Shown one piece after another: positions 58,080 to 64,000 of a DNA stretch of 64,000 nucleotides; position 1 is the first letter of the stretch, and every line of letters starts with the position of its first letter. A program made the position numbers and the translations under genes. The DNA is from Bacteroidaceae bacterium (GTDB lineage: Bacteria > Bacteroidota > Bacteroidia > Bacteroidales > Bacteroidaceae), in the NCBI GenBank assembly GCA_902362595.1, contig CABIXF010000002.1, forward strand, positions 62,001-126,000. The letters are read 5' to 3'. Below the pieces are notes generated by a model. The model was not told the DNA's origin. It saw nothing but the letters and a program-made list of their open reading frames with translations, and did no database searches.

Positions 58080-58766
58080 ATGATGAAACGGACGATTTGG
58101 ATAGGCATCTTATTGCTGTGCATCGGTATCGGCAAGGTTCGGGCACAGAACGACCCCGTGCTTGCCGGGATGATCCTGCTCTATACCGACAAGGCGGAAA
58201 AGGAGCTGAAGAACCAGGAGAAGGTCATGCTGATACAGACCACCGGACACCTGTGGACGAAAGAGGAAGTGAAAGCCACGACCGACCTGCAACGGGAGTT
58301 CAACAACTATTTGGACTCTTTCCGGTCGATAATCTGCTACGCAGCGCAGATATACGGTTTTTACCACGAAATATCAAGGCTGACGGACAATATGGGAGAC
58401 TTTACCAGACAGGTAAGCCGCAATAGTCCCAACGCGCTGGCCGTTGCTCTCTCCACGCAACGGAACCGCATTTACCGGGAACTGATTATGAACAGCGTGG
58501 AGATTGTGAATGACATCCGCATGGCGTGCCTGTCAGACAACAAAATGACGGAGAAGGAGCGCATGGAAATCGTATTTGGCATCCGTCCGAAGCTCAAGAT
58601 GATGAACAAGAAACTGCAACGGCTGACCAAGGCGGTGAAATACACGACGATGGGCGACATCTGGCGTGAAATCGACGAGGGGGCACGCCCGGCAGCCGAC
58701 AAACGGGATATCGTGGAAGCCGCCAAAAGACGCTGGCGGCAGATAGGAAGAAATGTAAGACCTTAA
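58080..58766 (+). CDS. Exported helical protein with C-terminal RW motif
   Basis: The 228-residue product has a signal peptide ending in VRAQ and a helical body (LLYTDKAEKELKNQEKVMLIQTTGHLWTKEEVKATTDLQREFNNYL). The C-terminus is AAKRRWRQIGRN. It directly follows a similar exported protein; the pair may form a hetero-oligomer. AGGTG precedes two tandem ATGs (58080, 58083); either could be the start. Confidence 0.68.
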   Translation: MMKRTIWIGILLLCIGIGKVRAQNDPVLAGMILLYTDKAEKELKNQEKVMLIQTTGHLWTKEEVKATTDLQREFNNYLDSFRSIICYAAQIYGFYHEISRLTDNMGDFTRQVSRNSPNALAVALSTQRNRIYRELIMNSVEIVNDIRMACLSDNKMTEKERMEIVFGIRPKLKMMNKKLQRLTKAVKYTTMGDIWREIDEGARPAADKRDIVEAAKRRWRQIGRNVRP

Positions 58767-58779
58767 AAACAGACAACGT

Positions 58780-59445
58780 ATGGGCGTTTGGAGTACACTA
58801 TTGAAATATGGCGGCAAGGCCATGAAAGGTGTCGGTACGGCTACAGCGACTACCGGCAAAAGTATGGGTAAGGCAGTGCTGCACCCTTCGCAGACCTTGC
58901 GTGGCGCGGGTCAGGCCGTCAAGACGGCGACCATCGGCGGTGCGGTCGGTTATGTGGGCTGGGAGAAGCTGACCACCGACAAAAGCGTGGTGCGTATCGT
59001 GAGCGATGCGGTCATCGGCGAACCGGCAACGAATACCCTCGCGGAGACGGCGGACGGAGTGCGTGAACTGACGGGCAAGGCCGGGGAAGCCGTCAGTTCG
59101 GTCAGCGGTGCGGTAACCGGCATCGACAACAAGCTGAACGGTGTGTCGAACTTTTTGCGCCAAGCCTCCGGTGGCGGAGGCCTTGATATGTTCGGCAACT
59201 TTTTCCGTAACCTCGGCAGCGGCAACGTGTCGGGGCTGAGTATTGCCGGGCTGGTTGCGGCGGCGTTCCTCATATTCGGACGCTTCGGCTGGCTGGGCAA
59301 GATTGCCGGCGCATTCCTCGGCATGATGCTCATCGGCAACAATGCGGGTGTCTTCCGAACGCCGGAGACAGAAAACGTGCAGCGCACCCGGACGCCCGAA
59401 CTTCCGGCAGAGGAACAGACGCATGGCGGAGGGATGAGAAGATAG
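58780..59445 (+). CDS. Gly/Ala-rich membrane-associated protein, unknown
   Basis: This is a 221-residue protein without a cleavable signal. The first two-thirds are Gly/Ala/Thr-rich (VGTATATTGKSMGKAVLHPSQTLRGAGQAVKTATIGGAVGYVGWEKL). Two hydrophobic helices lie at about 160-195 (GLSIAGLVAAAFLIFGRFGWLGKIAGAFLGMMLIG). I do not recognise it. The protein at 60615 contains a related hydrophobic arrangement (LLPIASIVAGLFVRNPLLKMLLVGLGGANLL), so the two may interact or share ancestry. Confidence 0.65.
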   Translation: MGVWSTLLKYGGKAMKGVGTATATTGKSMGKAVLHPSQTLRGAGQAVKTATIGGAVGYVGWEKLTTDKSVVRIVSDAVIGEPATNTLAETADGVRELTGKAGEAVSSVSGAVTGIDNKLNGVSNFLRQASGGGGLDMFGNFFRNLGSGNVSGLSIAGLVAAAFLIFGRFGWLGKIAGAFLGMMLIGNNAGVFRTPETENVQRTRTPELPAEEQTHGGGMRR

Positions 59446-59470
59446 GGATATGAATCAATAGGTAAACAGC

Positions 59471-60301
59471 ATGAAATATACAGAAGAAATGATCCTGCAA
59501 TCCGATAGCGGTTATTGTATGCCTTTCGAGGAACAGCAGGGCAAAGACGTGGAGCTGTCGCTCGGCTACGGCGAACAGACCGACCCGGCGACGGGCGAGA
59601 AATTCTTTCATCACGGCATTGACTTCAACGTGCGGTGCTATATGCTTTCTGCCCTCGCCAGCGGCATTGTGTCGGGCGTGGGCAACGATTCCGGACACGG
59701 CATCTGCCAGACCATCCGCTACGGGGAGTATGAGGTGGCATACGGAAATCTGTCCAATGTCTTCGCTCAATTCGGACAGCGTGTAAAGGCCGGACAGACG
59801 GTAGCTTTGAGCGGTGACAAACTGCACATGACCGTCCGCTTCAAGGGCGAGGAACTGAACCCGCTGGAGTTCCTGACGATGCTGTACGGGAACATACAGG
59901 CAATGCGTCAGGCCGGCGGACACGAGACAGACTATTTATCCGGCTTGGAGATGGAACTGAAAACCGATTATGAACGGGACAAAAGGGAGATAGAGGAACT
60001 GATGCTGCACTTCCTGCCGCACTATATGGAGGATTTGCGGCATGGAGCATACACCTTGCCCCGGAATACGGAGCAGTCGCTACGCCACATCTTCACGGTG
60101 GGCGCGATGAAGGAGTATTTCTACGAGAATATGCCGAGCATGGCCAATCCGCTCGGACTGGGACACAAGGCCATGCCGCTGGCCTGCAAGGTGCAGAACC
60201 TCCTTATTGCGGATTTCCTGCATTACCTCGCCCTGCGGCATGATGTGTACCTCTCCACTGCGAGCAGCGACATAAAAAAAAACTCCATGACGAAGCCCTG
60301 A
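59471..60301 (+). CDS. Degenerate M23-like protein, interrupted at an A9 run
   Basis: The visible frame gives 276 residues. The N-terminal part is M23-like: H47 and D51 (FHHGIDF) and H119 (KLHMTV) keep the metal ligands. The catalytic histidines are replaced (K117 for the first His of HxH, and N93 at the position of the other). The frame ends shortly after an A9 run (60274-60282). Shifting by one base there joins it to 60283-60606, giving a protein of about 378 residues. It has no signal peptide. It may be a structural, non-cutting relative of the peptidase at 52045. Assembly error, programmed slippage or true inactivation are all possible. Confidence 0.72.
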   Translation: MKYTEEMILQSDSGYCMPFEEQQGKDVELSLGYGEQTDPATGEKFFHHGIDFNVRCYMLSALASGIVSGVGNDSGHGICQTIRYGEYEVAYGNLSNVFAQFGQRVKAGQTVALSGDKLHMTVRFKGEELNPLEFLTMLYGNIQAMRQAGGHETDYLSGLEMELKTDYERDKREIEELMLHFLPHYMEDLRHGAYTLPRNTEQSLRHIFTVGAMKEYFYENMPSMANPLGLGHKAMPLACKVQNLLIADFLHYLALRHDVYLSTASSDIKKNSMTKP

Positions 60302-60606
60302 CCTATGGCGGCATCATAGACCCGTTGGCGGAACTGGACATCGACATACAGAGCTTCGACATACCGAGGCTTGTCACGGTCTATCCCGACCGGGCGGGTG
60401 TGCGCTGGTGGACCAAGGCATGGTTCAACAATCGGGAAGAGGGCGAGACATCCGTCGAAATCGAACGGGAGCAGGCGATACGGTTCATGCAGGACAACAT
60501 CGAAAAGGACGCATGGCTGGAAGAGTTCTTTCCCCGGCAGATGGAGGTTTACCACAACGCCATCGAGCAGACGAAAGAACAGCTATTGAAACAGATAAAT
60601 ATATAA
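60283..60606 (+). CDS. Out-of-frame continuation of the M23-like gene
   Basis: From the end of the A9 run the other frame reads LHDEALTYGGIIDPLAELDIDIQSF and continues to FPRQMEVYHNAIEQTKEQLLKQINI. There is no ATG and no ribosome site at its beginning (the first start-like codon is TTG at 60325), so it is best read as the C-terminal part of the preceding gene. It is acidic and soluble. Confidence 0.6.
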   Translation, partial: LHDEALTYGGIIDPLAELDIDIQSFDIPRLVTVYPDRAGVRWWTKAWFNNREEGETSVEIEREQAIRFMQDNIEKDAWLEEFFPRQMEVYHNAIEQTKEQLLKQINI

Positions 60607-60614
60607 TACACAAC

Positions 60615-62414
60615 ATGGATGGAATCAGACATAGCCGGCAATTCGCGGAAATAGAACGTCTTGTGAGCGATTATTTCCATTGCCATCTCGCTCCCGTCAT
60701 GTCGAAAACGCAGGCTTTCCTCACGAAGAAGCAGGGCGAGGAAATGAGGGAGTATTCCACCTCATTGGGCGGCATACTCAGCGCAATGGCGTCTGCGGCA
60801 CAGCCGATGGGCGACCCGTACCAGGTACTCAAGGTTACGGGCGAATGGAACTCGAAGACGACGGAGGACTACATCGGAATGTGCAAGGCGGAGATTACCG
60901 GCTCCAAGGAGATACAGCAAGACCTCGCATACATGGCCGGGCAATGGCGCGATACCGTCGTGCGGGAAATCGGGCGTGAACGGTACAACGAACTGTCGGA
61001 ACAATTGGGCGGTGACCTTGCCTACGCCTATATGGACTACCGGGTAGAGGAACTGATGATCGACCGGCTGGTCAAGGAGCGAATGCCGAAATCGTCAGCC
61101 GACTACATCATCCGCAAAGCCGCAGAATCAAGCTTGCTCGGACTTTCGCAGACCTTGAACCGCTCGCCGCTTGCTGAGGAAATCGAGGCACGGGGCGAAG
61201 CGGCCTACCGTCCGAAAGGATGGGAAAAAGGTGCGGGTCGGGTATTGGGCGCAACGGCGGATGCCGTCATGATGGGTGGCGCAGGTTCGTGGGCGACATT
61301 GGCAAAGTTTGTCGGGGCGGACGTGGCTATCTCGGCAGTCGCCTCACGCTTCGAGCCTGAAAAGTCGCCCAAGCTCTCTGTGGAGCAATGTATCAGCAAA
61401 GGTGTGTTCGGTAGCGAACGGAACGTGTTTACGGACTTCCGTAAGGAGGCTGCAACAGTACAGACGGGTGATAGTGCGCTTATTGTGGCGGCCAACGAGC
61501 AGTTGAAGAAAAAAATACCTGTGATGAACTTTAATTTTTTGGAGTGGATGCAGACACCAAAGTTTACCCCTTTCCAAATGTCCGAAAAGCCCGGACACCC
61601 TGAAAAGAAAAATGAACGTGCCGAACGGTACAAGGATGTGCCGCTCATCGTCGCTCCCGGACAGGAAGAAGCCTATTTGAAGCATTTGGAGAAATATAAG
61701 AATGCAACGGCTGTAAAATCCACAAAGGAATCAACACAGCCGGAAATGGAACAGAGGGAAAAAGTGGAGAAAGAGGAACGGCAGGTGGTTATTCCACATG
61801 AGGAAGAAAAGCAAGAGAGAGAGGCTGTGCAGACCAACACGAACGGATGGAGCGGATTGCTCGGTACATTGGGATTAGAGGGATTGGGCGATATCACGGG
61901 CAACCTCGGATATGTCATGGCCATGCTGCCCGACATCCTGCTGGGAGCTTTTACCGGCAAGACGCAATCGTTGCGCTTTGGGGACAACCTGTTGCCGATA
62001 GCGAGTATTGTGGCCGGTCTGTTCGTGCGTAACCCGCTGCTGAAGATGCTCCTTGTCGGTCTGGGCGGCGCGAACTTGCTGAACAAGGCTGGACACGAGG
62101 CGTTGGGGCGTCCCATGCCGTCCGCCGACGTGCATACGGAAAACCAGTACCGCCGTTATCCCGACGAACCGCTCAATTCCCGTATCGTAAACCCTGTACT
62201 GCAAGGCAGCACGCTCATCGCCACGATAGACCGTGTGCCTTGTACCATCCAGCTCACGCCGACCGTCGCGGAGGCTTACCGTGCAGGGGCATTGCCGCTG
62301 AACACGCTGGCGAACGCCGTGCTTGCCAAGAGCGACCAGTTGCGCCATATTGCCTCGCAGAATTACGACGACGGACAGCGGGAGACGATTGTGCGCACAC
62401 GGGGCATCCAATAA
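60615..62414 (+). CDS. Large protein of the second element, unknown
   Basis: The 599-residue product starts MDGIRHSRQFAEIERLVSDYFHCHLAPVMSKTQAFLTKKQGEEMREY. The N-terminal half is helical. The middle has an Ala/Gly-rich segment (GRVLGATADAVMMGGAGSWATLAKFVGADVAISAV), followed by a Glu/Lys-rich linker. The C-terminal part has hydrophobic helices (LGYVMAMLPDILLGAF, IASIVAGLFVRNPLLKMLLVGLGG) and a small domain (TLIATIDRVPCTIQLTPTVAEAYRAGAL). I do not recognise it. It is probably membrane-associated and part of the transfer or establishment functions. The open frame upstream of 60615 overlaps the preceding gene and is rejected. Confidence 0.68.
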   Translation: MDGIRHSRQFAEIERLVSDYFHCHLAPVMSKTQAFLTKKQGEEMREYSTSLGGILSAMASAAQPMGDPYQVLKVTGEWNSKTTEDYIGMCKAEITGSKEIQQDLAYMAGQWRDTVVREIGRERYNELSEQLGGDLAYAYMDYRVEELMIDRLVKERMPKSSADYIIRKAAESSLLGLSQTLNRSPLAEEIEARGEAAYRPKGWEKGAGRVLGATADAVMMGGAGSWATLAKFVGADVAISAVASRFEPEKSPKLSVEQCISKGVFGSERNVFTDFRKEAATVQTGDSALIVAANEQLKKKIPVMNFNFLEWMQTPKFTPFQMSEKPGHPEKKNERAERYKDVPLIVAPGQEEAYLKHLEKYKNATAVKSTKESTQPEMEQREKVEKEERQVVIPHEEEKQEREAVQTNTNGWSGLLGTLGLEGLGDITGNLGYVMAMLPDILLGAFTGKTQSLRFGDNLLPIASIVAGLFVRNPLLKMLLVGLGGANLLNKAGHEALGRPMPSADVHTENQYRRYPDEPLNSRIVNPVLQGSTLIATIDRVPCTIQLTPTVAEAYRAGALPLNTLANAVLAKSDQLRHIASQNYDDGQRETIVRTRGIQ

Positions 62415-62441
62415 ATCCATGAACAATAAAAGCATGATGAT

Positions 62442-64000
62442 ATGAAAGAAAAGTCGCAAATCGAAAAAAAAGCCGAAGAAAAGCAGACGGAACTGCTGTC
62501 TGCCGCACTGGGCGGGGCATCGAACGCCGGCGGCCATTGGCTCAACGTATCGGGCAAGGGATTTCCCCGGCTCTATCCGCAAGGGGTCTCGGCCAGCCCG
62601 TTCAATGCCCTCTTTATGGCCTTGCATTCGGACAATAACGGATGCAAGACCAACCTGTTCACGCTTTACAGTGAAACCAAGGCACGGGGGGCTGCGGTAC
62701 GGGAGCATGAGCAGGGCGTACCGTTCCTGTTCTATAACTGGAACAAGTATGTCAACCGGAACAATCCGAATGAAACCATCGACCGTACCGCCTATCTCCA
62801 ATTGGACGAAGAGCAGAAGGCACAGTTCAAGGGTGTCCACAACCGAGAAATCCGCACGCTTTTCAATATCGACCAGACGACGTTGCCCTACGTGGACAAG
62901 CCGGCTTACGAGGATGCGGTAAAGCAGGACGGCAGTGTTCAGGAAAGAGGATATGCCGAGGCGGACAACCGCAGGTTGCGCACTCGGTTCAACGACTTTC
63001 TATTGAAGATGCGGGACAACCTCGTTCCCGTGCGCTCGGACGGTAGCGGAGTTCCTCATTACGAGACGGACAAAGATGCGGTCTATATGCCGCGCCAAAA
63101 GGATTTTGAGCATTACCACGATTATGTGCAGGAAGCCTTGCGGCAGATCGTGAGTGCCACAGGACATCAACAACGACTTGCCCGTGAAGGCATGGTCATG
63201 AAGAATGGTGTGGCTCCGTCAGAGGATGCGGTAAAATATGAAAGGTTGGTTGTGGAACTGGCTTCGGGTATCAAGATGTTGGAACTGGGACTGCCCGCGC
63301 GTTTGTCCGATGCAAGCCTGAAGACGGTGGATTACTGGTGTCGGGAGTTCAAGGAAAACCCGTGTATAATGGACGCTCTCGAAAGCGACGTGAACAATGC
63401 GCTTGATGTTATCCGAAAAGCGGAACGGGGCGAGAAAATTGAGTACGCCACCCTGCGAAACAGACGGCAGACCACGACCATGCAGGAACAGATGCCCAAG
63501 CATTACTTTGTGGCGAATGAAATCCGCCAGCACCCGGACAAGGCGGCGAAAAGCATCGTCCTCGTCATCGACCGGGAGGCGAAATCGGCGGATGTCATTT
63601 TGCCGGCAGGAGCTTCGACCGAGGCGAACAACGAGATTCCCGGCATGAACAAGGGGCGTATCGAACGGGCATTGCAGAAAGAGGGTATCGAGCAGGTGCG
63701 TTTCTATAATACTGACGGTGCATTGGGTTACAGACCCGATGACAGCTATTTCAATGAAAAAATGGTGACACTGGCCCGGTTAAGGAACTACACGTTGGAA
63801 AAGCTCTCCACGCTGGACGTGTCGGAAGCTGTCAGACGGGCGAATGAGGTCGGGTTCGATGCCGTGCAGATGATTCAGGATGACAAGAACCGTTGGGCAC
63901 TCTATATCAAGCCGGAAAACAAGGAGGGGTACAGCGTCTATCCCGACAAGGAGGATGTGAACCGTTTTTTCTCCACGCTCAAGCAGGCGATGGACAACAT
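62442..64000 (+). CDS. ArdC-like antirestriction/ssDNA-binding-domain protein (partial)
   Basis: The gene is open to the window end; about 519 codons are visible. The N-terminal region (GGHWLNVSGKGFPRLYPQGVSASPFNALFMALHSDN, FTLYSETKARGAAVREHEQGVPFLFYNWNKYV) resembles the ArdC N-terminal domain: a tryptophan, an N-A-L-x-M core and the T-x-x-x-A-x-G-A-x-V-R pattern before a hydrophobic strand. ArdC proteins protect incoming single-stranded DNA in the recipient. Two further modules follow (ESDVNNALDVIRKAERGEKIEY and KHYFVANEIRQHPDKAAKSIVLVI; YTLEKLSTLDVSEAVRRANEVGFDAVQMIQDD). The protein is unusually large for ArdC. Confidence 0.65.
   Translation, partial: MKEKSQIEKKAEEKQTELLSAALGGASNAGGHWLNVSGKGFPRLYPQGVSASPFNALFMALHSDNNGCKTNLFTLYSETKARGAAVREHEQGVPFLFYNWNKYVNRNNPNETIDRTAYLQLDEEQKAQFKGVHNREIRTLFNIDQTTLPYVDKPAYEDAVKQDGSVQERGYAEADNRRLRTRFNDFLLKMRDNLVPVRSDGSGVPHYETDKDAVYMPRQKDFEHYHDYVQEALRQIVSATGHQQRLAREGMVMKNGVAPSEDAVKYERLVVELASGIKMLELGLPARLSDASLKTVDYWCREFKENPCIMDALESDVNNALDVIRKAERGEKIEYATLRNRRQTTTMQEQMPKHYFVANEIRQHPDKAAKSIVLVIDREAKSADVILPAGASTEANNEIPGMNKGRIERALQKEGIEQVRFYNTDGALGYRPDDSYFNEKMVTLARLRNYTLEKLSTLDVSEAVRRANEVGFDAVQMIQDDKNRWALYIKPENKEGYSVYPDKEDVNRFFSTLKQAMDN

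Noticed and set aside
1..64000. CRISPR arrays, tRNA, rRNA and insertion sequences
   Set aside because: No regularly spaced long repeats, no cloverleaf sequence and no transposase were recognised. The short repeats found are promoter- or oriT-associated.

Overview
The window looks like the genome of a member of the Bacteroidales. The evidence is CTnDOT-type conjugation genes (Tra/Mob/RteC), many DUF families typical of Bacteroides conjugative elements, and promoters with the Bacteroides -7 box TAnnTTTG. No housekeeping gene, rRNA, tRNA or CRISPR array was seen. Almost everything belongs to integrative and conjugative elements (ICEs).

Region 1 (1-18.4 kb) is a CTnDOT-like element. A leftward operon runs traA-B-C-D-E-F-G, a DUF3876 lipoprotein, then traI-J-K-L-M-N; traN leaves the window at base 1. 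Divergent from it is mobA-mobB-mobC (accessory protein, relaxase, coupling protein). Between the two arms lies a 738-base oriT-like stretch with 10-bp-phased repeats and a series of perfect hairpins. To the right are a small unknown gene, an AbiF-type HEPN abortive-infection gene with a compact pseudoknot-plus-terminator RNA in its leader, an rteC-like regulator and a RibD_C/DHFR-like reductase.

Region 2 (18.4-23.5 kb) is an integration and replication module: tyrosine integrase, a DUF protein with a 5' frameshift, a helix-turn-helix protein, a RepA-like ATPase and a Toprim primase, closed by a clean terminator.

Region 3 (23.5-41.5 kb) is a second, divergent conjugation operon on the plus strand. 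It has two DUF4134 pilin-like proteins, TraF, the VirB4 ATPase TraG, several exported proteins, TraJ, TraK, a TraL-like protein, TraM, TraN, TraO and a VirD4 coupling protein. Two DNA methyltransferases are embedded in it, and it ends at a 16-bp-stem terminator.

Region 4 (41.5-52.7 kb) is mostly leftward accessory DNA: a DUF1016/PDDEXK nuclease, a decayed AlbA-type gene, small unknown genes, a ParB-family protein, and a ParA plus ribbon-helix-helix pair with an iteron-rich upstream region. Several transcription units here share a long related non-coding leader. An AAA_14/DUF4143 ATPase (plus strand) and an M23 peptidase follow.

Region 5 (52.9-64 kb) is a second plus-strand operon of the second element: DUF4099-type proteins, a Toprim protein, a PH-domain membrane protein, exported proteins, a degenerate M23 protein interrupted at an A9 run, and a large ArdC-like protein that leaves the window. 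It appears co-regulated with the region 3 operon, because both promoters carry the same 11-bp motif about 100 bp upstream of the -7 box. No relaxase for the second element is visible here. The exact junction between the two elements (near 18.4-18.7 kb) is inferred, not proven.
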